Below, in pieces: positions 42,117 through 52,970 of a DNA stretch of 64,000 bases. The translations under genes and the position numbers were made by a program. The DNA is from Heterocephalus glaber (lineage: Eukaryota; Chordata; Mammalia; Rodentia; Bathyergidae). The notes beneath the pieces are model-generated. The model was not told the DNA's origin and did no database searches. It saw nothing but the letters and a program-made list of their open reading frames with translations. The stretch spans positions 5,378,397 through 5,442,396 of the forward strand of contig NW_004624805.1 in NCBI RefSeq assembly GCF_000247695.1, in the 5' to 3' direction. The number at the start of each line of letters is the position of its first letter. Position 1 is the stretch's first letter.

Positions 42117-42345
42117 GATACCAAGAAGGGGAATAGCTGGGTCGAATGGAACCTCTGGTTTTAGTTTTTTGAGGAATCTCCACACTGATTTCCACAGTGG
42201 TTGCACCAGTCTACACTCCCACCAGCAGTGGAGCAGGGTTGCTCTTTCCCCACAGCCCCGCCAGCATTTGTTATTGGCTGATTTCTTGTAATAGCCATTC
42301 TTTCTGGAGGGAGGTGGAATCTTGGTATTGTTTTAATTTGCAATA
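42117..42345 (+). repeat. LINE-1 3' end, right half (split)
   Basis: Continues the L1 interrupted at 41,759: 'gggaatagctgggtcgaatg', 'tttgaggaatctccacactg', 'cacagtggttgcaccagtct', 'actcccaccagcagtggag', 'ccagcatttgttattggctg' and 'gggaggtggaatcttggtat'. It is truncated soon after. Confidence 0.9.
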
Positions 42346-42349
42346 TTGA

Positions 42350-42540
42350 ATGTAAAAGAACCCTGTCCTTTATCCTCAGGGCTGCTCTCACACTGTACTT
42401 CTGTACTGAGTGTACTTCTTTTCCACCTTCCATAAATAAACACCCCCGCTACCTTTTCTTAAGCCTCATCCAATTCTTTGTTCAGGACACCAAGAACCTG
42501 GAAATAATTCCCCTGTGACCCACCACCCAGTAACAGTAAT
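42350..42540 (+). repeat. Possible ERV1-type LTR fragment
   Basis: AATAAA near 42,434 is followed by 'cccgctaccttttcttaagc', 'ccaattctttgttcaggaca' and 'ccaagaacctggaaat', similar in layout to the U5 of class I LTRs. The left boundary is unclear. Classification is a guess from motif order. Confidence 0.4.
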
Positions 42541-44680
42541 GCCAAAAAAGGGGGCACTGATAGATTGTCCTCTGGCAGGCCCCCCTGAAGTGATTTGCTG
42601 CTACAGTGAAAAAAGTCATGGACATTAAATTGAGTTAAAGCAGGGCAAGGTGCCCCAACACACCTGAGATGAGTATGTGCCATCTTGCCTTCCCGGGGAA
42701 GATGAGGTGGATGTGAATCAGCTTGTGGTGTTCTTAAACGCCTCCTCCTGATTCACACTTGGAGAACACGTGCTGGGGAAACGTGTCAGGAGACTCCTAG
42801 GTTGATTTCTCCACTTTGGATGAGTAGCAGCGTGCTCTTGCTTTCTCTGACCCCAGCTGTTTTGTTTCACGTGTACACAGTGGGGAGTGGATGGGAGGAA
42901 GAGGAGAGCACGGACGGTGACGATGTACCTCACCAGCACCATGACCCGGTGTACCGGCCAGCACTCCCTGGCTCCTTTCTGGAGCTGAGGGTGTAGCTCG
43001 GCGGTACAGTACTTGGCTGTCAAGTGCGGGACCCTGGGTTTGCCCAGCGCTGCAAAGCAAAATCAAAAACCTGCTGCATGATTTGATGAATCACTGAGGG
43101 GGGGTGAATCCCTGGGTCACCGAGGGGGACAGCAGTGGTGGCTCTTGGCAGGTCAGCCTTTCTGCCAATCACAGACGCCCGAGGAGTGAATAGGAAGATT
43201 TTCCCTAATGCAGTTCATCCCTGCGTACTTCTCATCAAGGCCCAAGCATCCGAGCACTGCTTGTTTCAAGTTCATTCCCCTTTGTCTAAGCTCTGCTCTC
43301 CCTCTGGCCATTTCTTTAAGACTTACTTTTCTGCGTGTACAAGCACTGGTGCAGAACAGAGCTCAGCATTTAAGAGCTAAGGGTGCTCCTGGGGAAGGCC
43401 TGAAGCCCTGGGAGCAGAACTCCACCGGGCAGCCCTGGACTCAGCAGAGCTTCAGTGAGGCCCATGCAACTTGAGGAGAGATGCTCCCTCAGCCCTCGGC
43501 TTCAGAGGCGTCTGGCCCAATAGCAGTCTTCACAGTGGCTTCCAGGGGCAGTGAGCCAAGTCCGTTCAGTCAGAGACAGTTCTGGGTATTCCTTTTAGCC
43601 TACAATGGTTGTTGGATGCTGAGCAGAACGCTGAAAGTTTGGAAAATTTAATCAAGGATCCCTGTGATAGCTGTTTCCCTCCAGGGGAGGGTGTGGCCTG
43701 GGCAGATGGAAGGATGGGTGAGGCTACTCCCCCTCTTGCCCTGTGCCTTGTTGGTGATGATTTTGAGGCTCTAAGAAGGGTTTCCACTTCCGAGAATGAA
43801 GCACCGAAATAGCAAGCTGTACATCAGGACCTGGATCCAGCAGGGATGTGCCCTGGCAGATCTGCAGTCTGGGGTGGGTGGTCTGCCCGCAGGGAGAGTG
43901 GGAAAGAAAGGTTGTTCTTCAGTGCCACAGAAACCCGTCTCATAAACACTCTTTCCCTGCCTGGCCTAGACCCCCACTCCCTCAGAGCCTTCTAGTGAGG
44001 ATTCATCCTTGCTCTGAGAAACCGAGCCGAACTGCAGGCGTGCAGTCTGCTGGATCTCCAAACTAGATGCCTTATTTATTCTGGCACCCACTACAGGGAG
44101 CCAAGGTGGTCTCCGTGCCCACTTCCTGTGGCCTAATCACCGGCCACCCATATGACCATGCGCCAGCAAGCCTGAAATTCCGATCCACAGGAGCCAGCAA
44201 GGTAACCCAGCAGTGGCCAGCCCATTCCTTAGCTGATTCCTTCTCCTGGTGGCTGCCCAACTGAGGAGGACCTTTCTCATTTCTTGTATTAACTTCTGCA
44301 ATTTGGCTGAGTCTTCTTAAGGGCCAAGCTAGTGGCTCTTGACCTTCACAGTACAATGAAATCACCTTTGTGAATCTTCATTGCTTCTGACTTCACTGGT
44401 CAGGGCTGGGAGTCCGGCATTGGGACGTTTAAAACCTCCCTTAGGTGATTCTAATGTGTAGCACAAGTAGGAAACCATGGCCAGCTGAAGCATTTATATG
44501 TCTGATGATCTGACAAGGATTATATAGGCAGATCCAGGGCTCCTTACCTTTCTTGGCTGCTTTATACAAAGCAGAGTTGATTTGGAGAAGATTTGACCAG
44601 GATGCTGATCCCAATCCTGGCTCCATATAAACTCCTTGCTTTCTAACAGCTAATCCGCTGGCTGACTTCTTGCCTCTTTT
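42541..44680. other. Intergenic, largely unassigned
   Basis: A diverged ID SINE on the plus strand lies at about 42,985-43,062 ('gagggtgtagctcggcggta', 'gggaccctgggtttgccca'). Frames at 42,718-43,066, 43,135-43,474 and 44,072-44,365 have no known domains. No RNA gene was recognised. Confidence 0.45.
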
Positions 44681-44773
44681 CTTTCTTTCTTTTTTTTTTG
44701 GTACCGGGGATCTAACTCAGGTCCTTGTGCTTGTGCAGCAGGCAGCGAAACCACTGAGCTAAATCCCCAGCTG
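44681..44773 (-). repeat. ID SINE, young type, with target-site duplication
   Basis: A T-rich tail, GGTACCGGGGATCTAACTCA, GCTTGTGCAGCAGGCAGCG and ACTGAGCTAAATCCCCAGC. Direct repeats TCTTGCCTCTTTT (44,668-44,680) and TCTTGCCTCCTTT (44,774-44,786) flank it. It belongs to the CTGTGCA variant. Confidence 0.92.
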
Positions 44774-44786
44774 TCTTGCCTCCTTT

Positions 44787-45305
44787 CTAAGCAGAGAATT
44801 TAAAATGCTATGGGTGCAAATAACGTATCCCAGGTAATACTGACAAATAAATAGGATGCCCACTTAAATTTGAATTCCAGATAACCAGTGAAATGTTTTA
44901 GTATAGGTAATATTGTAATATCAGGATAGGGTAATATTTGGGATAAACATGGAAGACATTATAAAAAACTTAATAAGGTATTCAAGCTTGGACAGCCTCT
45001 ATTTGATAAATCTGGTGACTGTAATAGATTATTAATCAAGATAATATTCTTTTTGTTACAAATGACAAAATCACAGCTCAAAATAGTTTAAGGGGAGAAA
45101 AAAAGGAAATTTATTGGCTCGTCTAACTGAAAAGTCCAAGTGTTTAAGCTGTCTTTAGAGGTATCCAGGGATCTCTATCTTTTCATTTTTCCTTTCTCTA
45201 TAAAGGTTTTCCCAAGTATAGGGAAAGAAGTCCCTGCTAGTCCAGGCCTCACAAATAGCTGATCACAGCACAGGGAGAAAATTTCTGGGAGAGCTCTGAA
45301 GACAG
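44787..45305. other. AT-rich intergenic DNA with an unidentified old repeat
   Basis: 'gtttaaggggagaaaaaaag', 'gaaatttattggctcgtcta' and 'ctgaaaagtccaagtgttta' (about 45,050-45,160) look like a widespread mammalian interspersed repeat, but I cannot name the family. There is nothing else. Confidence 0.4.
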
Positions 45306-45320
45306 GGAAGACTGGTTTGG

Positions 45321-46149
45321 TTTTTTTTTTTTTGAGTTTAAATGCACTTTATTTTTAGACAACCTACATGACATGTTTTTTCCCCCTAAAAAACAATGCC
45401 TCCACTCCAAATAAATCACAGTCAAAATAAACGAAGCTTTCAAGATGACATCAGTCCCGTCTGTCTAAAATCCCAGTGTTGTGTGGATGACAAGCAGCAG
45501 CCAGTTATGACAAGTGATAGATTCAAGGTAACCGTCAAATCCATTAACATTTTTCCATTTCTAAACCATCCTTAAAGAAAATCACAAATGGGGTCACACC
45601 ATCCTCACGGTAGTCCAGGAGAGCAACCATGCCATCTGGATTCATATTTGCACCAATAAAGAACTGATAGTTTTTGAAATTAGCAAGGATGTGCTTGATT
45701 TGTTCTGTAGCCCTGTCATAAAAGACTTTACTCTTTCTGGTCTTTGTTCTTCAAGTTTGCCTTTGATTGATTTCATATAATCTTTGATGTACTTCTTGTA
45801 GGCCTCTTTTGTGAAGCTGGTTTCCTACAAGTGATGGTTCACGACAATATCCACACCAGTGACTACTGTACTTTCTGTTCCTTCGCCCTCCGGGCCTTCA
45901 GCAGAGGCATTTCCACCAATGAGTGAGTCATCAATGTTACCCTCTGTTCTGCTGACCATCTTGCCCTCCACCTCCAGGCACAGCCCGCCCATGATCTCCC
46001 GGATCTTGTAAATGTCAGAGAACATCTCACTGTGGCTGATGAGGTCCCGATAGATAATCGTGACAGTGGCTGTAGGGAGACGCGGCCGCTCTAGCTTAGC
46101 AGGAGCCCGGAGCTCAGAGCGAGCACAGTGCAACCAGAGCGGCACAGAA
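45321..46149 (-). pseudogene. TPT1: TPT1 (translationally controlled tumour protein) processed pseudogene
   Basis: A complete retrocopy of TPT1 mRNA. On the minus strand it has the 5'UTR, the whole 172-codon region (46,061 to 45,544), the 3'UTR with AATAAA and 'tgcatttaaactc', and a poly(A) (45,321-45,333 on plus as T). The parent is a conserved cytosolic protein with chaperone/calcium-binding and growth roles. It is disabled: the start codon is ACG instead of ATG (46,059-46,061), a TAG replaces a Gln codon at 45,825-45,827, and one base is lost around 45,712 (518 nt instead of 519). It has no introns. GAAGACTG at 45,307-45,314 and 46,150-46,157 is the core of the target duplication. The open 106-codon segment at 45,825-46,145 is merely its undamaged 5' part. 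Confidence 0.95.
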
Positions 46150-46198
46150 GAAGACTGTTTTTTTTCTAGCTTGAGTCATATGTCAACTCCTGAACCAC

Positions 46199-46525
46199 TA
46201 TGACCAAGGAAATTGGCTACAGTCACCCCTTGATATCCTCAGGGAACTGGTTCCGGAACCCCCACCGATACCCAATTCTGCAGTGCTCAAATCTCATATA
46301 AAATGGCATAACATTTGCACAGAACCTATTCAGTTCTCCTCTGTACTTTAAATCCCCTGTAGATTATTTATAATAATTACAGTAATACAGGGTCTTGTGT
46401 AAATAGTTGTTAAACCGCATTGTTCAGGGAATAATATCAAGATAGTAGAGATGAATGTTTCTTCTCCCATTTTTTTGGCCCGAATGGGTTGAGTCCATGA
46501 ATGCAGGATGCACAGAGGCCTTGTC
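46199..46525. mobile_element. Tigger-type (pogo) DNA transposon, non-autonomous
   Basis: Starts 'tacagtcaccccttgatatc', then 'tggttccggaacccccaccg', 'catataaaatggcataacat', 'actttaaatcccctgtagat', 'gtaaatagttgttaaaccgc', 'ttcagggaataat' and ends 'gaatgggttgagtccatgaa'. The order of motifs matches a mammalian Tigger7/MER44-like element known from memory. It is old. No transposase frame is present. Confidence 0.82.
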
Positions 46526-48525
46526 TGTACCACATGGCCTTAGATTGCTGCCTCACTCGTGTCATGTGGCTCGGTCAGCTTTTATAATAGACTACACTGT
46601 GGGCAGTTTCCAAGGGAAAGGATTTTGAGCAAAGAAGGGTCTATAAGCCTTCTTCCTACAGAAGAAGAATGCGCTTCTTGTACCAAACTTGTACCTATCC
46701 TGGCTAAGGAAGGGAAAGTTGAACTAGGACAGTGTGAGGTCAGAATGACTCCTCAGGGGCCTTCAGAGCACCTGACCAGGTGAACTTCTCACTCCTCACC
46801 TAGGCTTCTGGCCTCCAGCAAAGTACTCTGCATGTGGACGAGATGAGGTCTTAGTTATGTCATTTGGGGGCGGCTGTAGTCCAGCACTGTCCTTGGAGCG
46901 GCATCTTTCCAACGCTGTGGACTCCTCTGGCTGTCGGGAGAGGGGGGGACTCGGTGCCATGGGGGTGAGGACGCCCCTTCTGATGCCTGAATAGTCATTG
47001 TCTGTTCACAGCACTTTTAACCCACTGTACCTGGGTGACCTCAGAGATGACTGAAGCATTCTTCCACCCTGAGGATGGATGGTCAGTTGTGTCCTCAAGG
47101 ACTGAAGGGCATGAGATACAGCACTTACCCTATCCTGCTTTGCACTATGAACTTTCTGTCCATGTATCTCATGTATGAGTTCAGGATCGTTCTGCTAGAG
47201 TATAAGCTTCAGCAAGGCAGGAATTCTGTCTTCCACTCTTCTACAAGGTGTACTGTGGGCTTTGTTGAATGTTTTAAGTTATTGGAAGAAGAAGTTGCCA
47301 TTGACCTCTCTTCACCAAGCACTGTAAGTTAGAAGCCCTACTTACCTCTCACTCAGGGACTGTATAGTAGACCAAGTTTTCCATAACAAAATTGCCTACC
47401 TCACACTTCAAGAAACTCTCATTGAGAAGGGTGAGAGAGAGCTGGATTGGGATGCATATTTTGGGTTTTTTGAAGAGCTCCACAAATAGTTCTGATACAT
47501 TGCTCTCTACTTCCCACAAACCCCCTTTAACTGAAAATAGTTTTGAAATAATCCTCTCCTACTGGTTGGAATATCAAATCTAAGTGTGCAGCAATAATGC
47601 CTGTGGTTTGATTTCAACACATCCTCACGCTATGGTGTACCACAATTTAACAGAAGTGTCAGCCAACCAAAAGTGCCACATCATTAACCAATTCTATTCC
47701 TGTCTTTAAAGGTTCTCTGGGGGCAAGCAGGAAAAGGAGACACCCAGGAAGGGAGATTGCTTAATGAAAGCAGGTGGTTCCCCCTCTTAGGATGACTTGA
47801 GTTTGGTTCCACAGAGTTTAGGAATAGAATTAAAGAGGAACCTGTTTCTTTCTCCTCTAACTCCTGAAAGCTCATTGTGAATCATCATCATGATATGTCG
47901 GGGTGGAATGGCCCTTGGAGATGTGGATATTAAATATGGTGATGAATAAATCCTGTTAGTTTGATCCCTCATTACAACTGATACGAATCAAATCTTGCCC
48001 AACAATGGCACACAGAATTGAGAGCTGGGCACCATCAGGCGAGGAAAAGCAGTAAAATAGACTCATGCAGGGTTGCCAGACTATCATAGGATAGGAAGGG
48101 AGGGCAGAGCTTGGAGAAGACAGACATTCACAGCCTGGGCACTCACTCCTGTATCGTAGCTTCTCACCTGTCAACTCTAAAACTCTGAAAACTGAACCCT
48201 AACTGCTAAAATCTGAAATAGTGTTCTGATTATCCGCAACCATTAATTAGCTTTCCTATGCATTCATCTCTTCTATCCCTCCTGTCTTGCTGTCAAAATA
48301 AATCACTCCTTTTAAAAACCAATGGAAAAATAACAAATCTCTATCTTGTTTAGACCCTTTGATGTCCCAACTCTGATAAACTGAGTCCAACAGATGAGTC
48401 AAAGTCATTCAGAAAGAGACTTCCCTATCCCTTCTACTTCCCCAATGAAAACTACTTCTCAGGCACATTCCCACGTGATGGGGTTACATGTGAAGATGTT
48501 AACATTGAGCATAAAAACATAATGA
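46526..48525. other. Intergenic, unassigned
   Basis: No gene recognised. A MIR/L2-like phrase ('gagtataagcttcagcaagg', 'caggaattctgtctt') lies at about 47,195-47,235. Frames at 46,559-46,783 and 47,075-47,332 have no domains. Confidence 0.45.
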
Positions 48526-48710
48526 ATTGCTTCTTGGTCTTTTGGCTAAGACCAAGAATAGTATCTGTTCTTACTAATTACTATCTAATACATCCTCTAT
48601 TCAAGACAATACATTAAATGGATTTTTGGTGCAGGAAGGTAGAATAAGAGCTTGCTGTCCACTCCATACATTATCCCAAAATTGCAGTACCCCCAGGTAA
48701 ATTGTACCCT
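48526..48710 (+). pseudogene. RNU2: U2 snRNA pseudogene
   Basis: Colinear over essentially the full U2 snRNA length: 'attgcttcttggtcttttgg', 'tagtatctgttcttactaat', 'ttaaatggatttttggtgca', 'aggaaggtagaataagagct', 'tgctgtccactccatacatt' and 'aattgcagtacccccaggta'. Many substitutions disrupt stem-loop I and the branch-site-recognition region (the GTAGTA core persists). No U-snRNA promoter elements (PSE/DSE) were recognised upstream. It is followed without a poly(A) by L1-like sequence. Confidence 0.93.
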
Positions 48711-49450
48711 TTGTGGGGAGATAAAAAGGAAAAACAGTAAAATGAGGTACCAACTCTCACTTATCAGATTGGGTAAAAAGTCCAACTTTATACATTCTTT
48801 TTTTTGGAACCGGGGATTGAACTCGGGACCTTGCTCTTGCCAGGCAGGTGGAGGAACCACTGAGCTAAATCCCTGGCTCTAACTATACATTCTTGCAAGA
48901 CTATGAGGGAAAAGACACCCTCTTTTGTTGCCAGCAGGAATGCAAGATGGTACAACTGCTATGGAGGGGAATTCGCCAGTATCTAGCAAGAGTACATGCG
49001 CACTGACCCTTGACCTTTGACCCAGGAACACTGTTAAAACAGAGAACCAGAAGCAACCCAAATGGCCATCTTCAGGAGATGGGTGGAAAACATTGTGGAA
49101 TAACCACAAGGTATTTTGCAGCTGTAAAAAAGAACAAAGAGTGATCTTTAGTTCATATTGTTAAGTGAACAAAACGTAAGGTAGATGAAAATAAATACTT
49201 TATGCTACCATTTTTATAAAAGGGGGAGAAAATGCAAATGAAATGTTTTCTTAAATTACAAAAGGAATGAATAAGCCAAAAAAATAACAAAATATTACCT
49301 ATGCAGGGCAGAGGAACAAAGGGGAAAGTCAGGAATAAAAGCTACTTCTCTGAATATATCTTACTTTGTAGACTTGATATCACTATAAAACAAGATTATA
49401 CATTTTTAAAGCCACCCTGAAAATGATTTAAAATTTTTAAAGAGACCCTG
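48711..49450 (+). repeat. LINE-1 3'-end segment, interrupted by an ID SINE
   Basis: L1 3' motifs: 'ctctcacttatcagattggg', 'gccagcaggaatgcaagatg', 'gaagcaacccaaatggccat', 'tgtggaataaccacaaggta' and 'tattgttaagtgaacaaaac'. An ID SINE occupies 48,800-48,883. It begins directly at the end of the U2 pseudogene. Confidence 0.8.
48800..48883 (-). repeat. ID SINE, young type, with target-site duplication
   Basis: GGAACCGGGGATTGAACTCG through ACTGAGCTAAATCCCTGGC in reverse, with a short T-run. Perfect direct repeats TATACATTCTT lie at 48,789-48,799 and 48,884-48,894. It belongs to the CCAGGCAGGT variant and is inserted in L1 sequence. Confidence 0.93.
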
Positions 49451-50205
49451 AGTACTGAATTGGTGGCATGAAAAGAGGAATTATTTAAAGTCGCTGAAAA
49501 CTAATTGACGGTTCGTCCCTAGTGGGATATATCATAAAGACCTGAAATACTGCAAAGTAAATCTTAACATTTTCAGTCCTCATACTGTTGATGATAGTGT
49601 TGAAATTGTTGCACTGAGACAGTTATGTGTGGACTGTGAGAAAAAACAAATACTTAGGTTGGTGTCATTTAGAACTAGGATTTTCACTATTAAAAATAAA
49701 AGAATCAAAGGTTTAAAAAATAATTTGAAATTGGGTTGGAAGTATCAATCTGAATTTATAATGCATTTTATTTTTTAAAAAATATTTGTGTATTTTTTAC
49801 TCTTTCCACTGACATAGCACATAATGACTTAGCTGGTACCAGTGACCCCTCCTGTACACAGACTGTGGCATCTGGATGCTATTTCTGAGTACAAAAACTC
49901 AGATAATCTTAGAGAAAATGCTGATCCCAGTTCTGTAGGAGGAAATGTACAAAAGGAATGTGGGGATATCTTCTCAAACCAGAAAATGCGTTATCAAGGA
50001 TGATCCAGGTTTTGTTGAAGGACTTAGGGGCCATAAGGTAACTAAATAATTGAAGGGGATGGGTTGGTTCTTCAAGGAAGTATTCCAGAATTAGCATATC
50101 ACTATTTGAAACCCTAAGTAAGTGGCAGATCTAGGTAATAATTATCAGTGGTTGCTAACATTACAGGTGAGGAGAAAACCAAATATTCTGTCTCTCTGGA
50201 AGAAG
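49451..50205. other. AT-rich intergenic DNA, unassigned
   Basis: No gene, RNA or classifiable repeat. Confidence 0.45.
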
Positions 50206-50465
50206 CATACTTTTTTTTTCATAAAGTTTATTGGTACATTTTAGGTATACAATACAGTTACATTCATCATTGTGATCTTGTACCTTTATATAATGTATCT
50301 TGCTTCTTATTTTTTCCCCCATTCTCCTGGCCTCCCTTCACCCCCTCCACCCTTCCCTATTTACAAAGACTTTGTTTCCATTTTTTTCCTTTTCTCATAT
50401 TTCTTCTTTTCCCTTCTTTCCTTTCTCCTACCTCTCCCACTTCTCCTACTCCCTTAAGACCTTTT
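50206..50465 (-). repeat. L1-like 3'UTR with polypurine tract (second copy)
   Basis: A T-run, then 'agtttattggtacattttag', 'atcttgtacctttatataat', 'tatttacaaagactttgttt' and C/T-rich sequence. Same order as 41,166-41,440, so the two are copies of one repeat. The open frame at 50,148-50,483 is made of this low-complexity tract. Confidence 0.6.
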
Positions 50466-50507
50466 AGAAGCATAAATACTTAAACAGTTGTTTTAAAAAG
50501 TGACTCT

Positions 50508-50662
50508 GATGTAAGCATGGTGCCTAGCACTCAGGAGGCTGAGGCAGGAGGAGCACCATGAGTTTGATGTCAGCCTGGAGCTATAGCCTGGGCTACATAG
50601 TTAATTCAAGGCCAGCATGAACTACATAATGAGACCCTGTCTCAAAAAAGAAAAGAGTCTGA
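50508..50662 (+). repeat. B1 SINE
   Basis: 'agcatggtgcctagcactca', 'ggaggctgaggcaggaggag', 'gcctgggctacatagttaat', 'gagaccctgtctcaaaaaag'. It is a nearly full-length quasi-dimeric B1 without an ID half. Confidence 0.92.
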
Positions 50663-51401
50663 TCAAGACTTTAACTCCAAATGCCAATTTTCTGCATATG
50701 AAAGAGAATAGAGGGTCATGCTAAATTTTAATATATTGTAAGTAGGGAGTCAAGATAGGGAGCCAGAGCTTGTCTAATCTTTCTGGGGGGAAGGGAAAGA
50801 GGAGAGAGGAGATGCTTAGGAGGCAGGTATAGGAGCCCCTCCTTGTTATTCTTTCTTCCAAGCACCCTGGGAAGGCAGTGTAGGGTTATACAAAATAGAG
50901 GCAGAGCCATGTGCAAGAACATCATTGAGCTGCCCTGATACACTGACATGAAGCAGAAAAAAGTAGCTCTCCAGGAACTGAGAGGGAGCTGACAAAACTA
51001 GAAACTACAGGCAAGCTGGAGAAATAGAGGACAATGCAGAGAAAAAGAATGAAGCTGCCTGGAAAGCTCACCTTGACTCCCAAGAAGGGGGACCTGTCTT
51101 CACAGAAGCAAAGGAAGCCCAGAGGGATGGCAGCTCCAGGGAGAAATGATAGACCAGCAGTGTTAGCCCCCAAAGAAGCCGACAAGTATTGTAAACTGCA
51201 AAAAACAGCATGGAGTTTCACTCCAAAAGTGACCCCTTCTGCACAGCAGGATAGATCTGAAGAAGAAATCCGGTGCAGTGCCTGCTATGTTTGAAAGAGT
51301 TTCATCAAAAACTACTTTGGGAAGGAATTAATTGTTTAGGACAGAGCCACAGAATAACTACAATCAACTTCACTTCATTCAAGATTTCCAGTGTTACCCT
51401 A
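50663..51401. other. Intergenic, unassigned; basic 86-codon frame
   Basis: The frame at 51,034-51,294 (plus) encodes a Lys/Arg-rich peptide starting MQRKRMKLPGKLTLTPKKGD that I cannot place. It has no promoter, Kozak context or splice evidence. It may be part of a retrocopy or repeat interrupted by the LTR that follows. Confidence 0.35.
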
Positions 51402-51822
51402 TGTTATGGCTTGTGTTTAGATGTCCCTCCAAAGCCTCCTGTACTCAAAGGTGGGGGCTTTTGGGAGATGACTGGGTCATGGGTGTTTAAAGCTGGATTA
51501 GGATGTGTGGCATTGGGATTAAGGGTGTGGATGATGGAAGTCGCATCCTGGGTATGGATGGCAGCAATCAGTATATTCTGTATGGAATATAAGGGGAAAG
51601 AAAGAAGACAGGATTGCTGCTGCTTCTTCTGCTTGCTGCCTTCTACCTGCTACACCATGAACCATTTCTCCTCTGTGATGGCCCTCTGCCAGACTACCTT
51701 GTCTTGAAGCCAGCTGAGTATGGACTGAAACCTCTACAAACTGTGAGCTGAAATAAACCTGTCCTTTTTTAACTTGTGAATGTTGGTTATTTTTTTTTTC
51801 CAGCAGTGAGAAAAATATGACA
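51402..51822 (+). mobile_element. MaLR solo LTR with 5-bp target-site duplication
   Basis: TGTTATGGCTTGTGTTTAGA start, 'gaatataaggggaaagaaag', 'tatggactgaaacctctaca', 'gtgagctgaaataaacctgt' (poly(A) signal) and a final GACA. CCCTA (51,397-51,401) and TCCTA (51,823-51,827) flank it, 4 of 5 matching. Same family as 57,371 and 61,357. Confidence 0.9.
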
Positions 51823-51827
51823 TCCTA

Positions 51828-52970
51828 CCACAGTGAGGAGATGGTGGGAGATGGCCACAGTTGTGGAGAGAATGGGGGCTAGACACAAACTCCCACCCCT
51901 ACTTCTGAGTTTAAGCTCATCTTGGGAAGGACATGGGGCCCTGCCCTCCATGGTCAGAAGCCAGGCCAGGCATGTGTGGCTTTCAGAGGTGACTGAGTCT
52001 GAAGGTACTGGTATTAAGTCCAACAGCCTGATTGAACCCTCACCAGCTGCCTACATCCAGCACAGAGATCACTGGTCTGTTTACTTTTACCATCTGCTAA
52101 CATAAGCAAGGCTATGCCTCAGCTTGGATGGTTGCCACAGTCTGGGGTGTACAGACAGAAAGGCTTCCGGAGCAAGAGGGGGACACCTCACAAACTCATA
52201 GGCCATAAAGATAGGTGGATAAAACCATGACTTGCTGGATCCCAAGATTGTAGAACCTGGAAAGAAACCATTCATTCAAAAATACAGAGGATTTTTTGGT
52301 TCATTTCCTTTTTTTTTCTTCCTGGATTTTTTTTTAAGCTTTTAAAAATTTTTCTTTTTTCTTGTTCTCTTCTGTTACTTTTATCTAATTCTGTTAAGTT
52401 TTTGCTCCTTAATAGGATCCTTTTTCTCACTTTTCTCTTTTCTCATCTTCTATCACTTAATTTTTCAAAATTTACTTATTTTATTCTCCCATTCCTCACC
52501 CCCTCTACCTTTACTACCATAACCATTAAGTTTTACTAATCTTTAGATAGTTAACTCTATGCTATTACTGTTGAATTCTTTTCTACTGTTAGTGGACAGT
52601 TGTTGCATTCAGTAGCTGTTTACTGTATGTCAATATATGATTTGTCTTAGTGTTTACAATATAATTATAGATCCTTTTTATATACCTAAGGGTAGTATAT
52701 TATTGGTTCTATGGTATGTCAATATCTAGAGAGTCTTTGATGCTATTATTGTTGCTGCTGATTTTGTTGCTATTGCCAGGGAAACATAGTTCTTGCTGTT
52801 AATTGGTTCTCTCTGTATGCCAATATCTGGTTTGCCTTTGGTTCATTAATGATATTGAGACTCATTCTCAGAGACTGAGCCAGGAAAATTACATTGCATT
52901 GTCTCCTCTCAAATTAATGGAGGTGGTTGGATTTTGGAACAGAGGCAAAGACCTATAATGAGCCACACCC
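51828..52970. other. Intergenic, T-rich, unassigned
   Basis: T-rich and AT-rich between 52,290 and 52,760. Phrases such as 'ctgtatgtcaatatatg' and 'ggttctatggtatgtcaata' and 'ctctgtatgccaatatctgg' recur three times within 200 bp (52,623-52,830), suggesting a degenerate repeat of about 100 bp. No gene recognised. Confidence 0.4.

Noticed and set aside
45825..46145. 106-codon minus-strand gene
   Set aside because: Part of the TPT1 processed pseudogene; the apparent start lies in former 5'UTR and the true start codon is lost.
50148..50483. 111-codon Pro/Phe/Leu-rich frame
   Set aside because: Translation of the C/T-rich tract of an L1-like 3'UTR.
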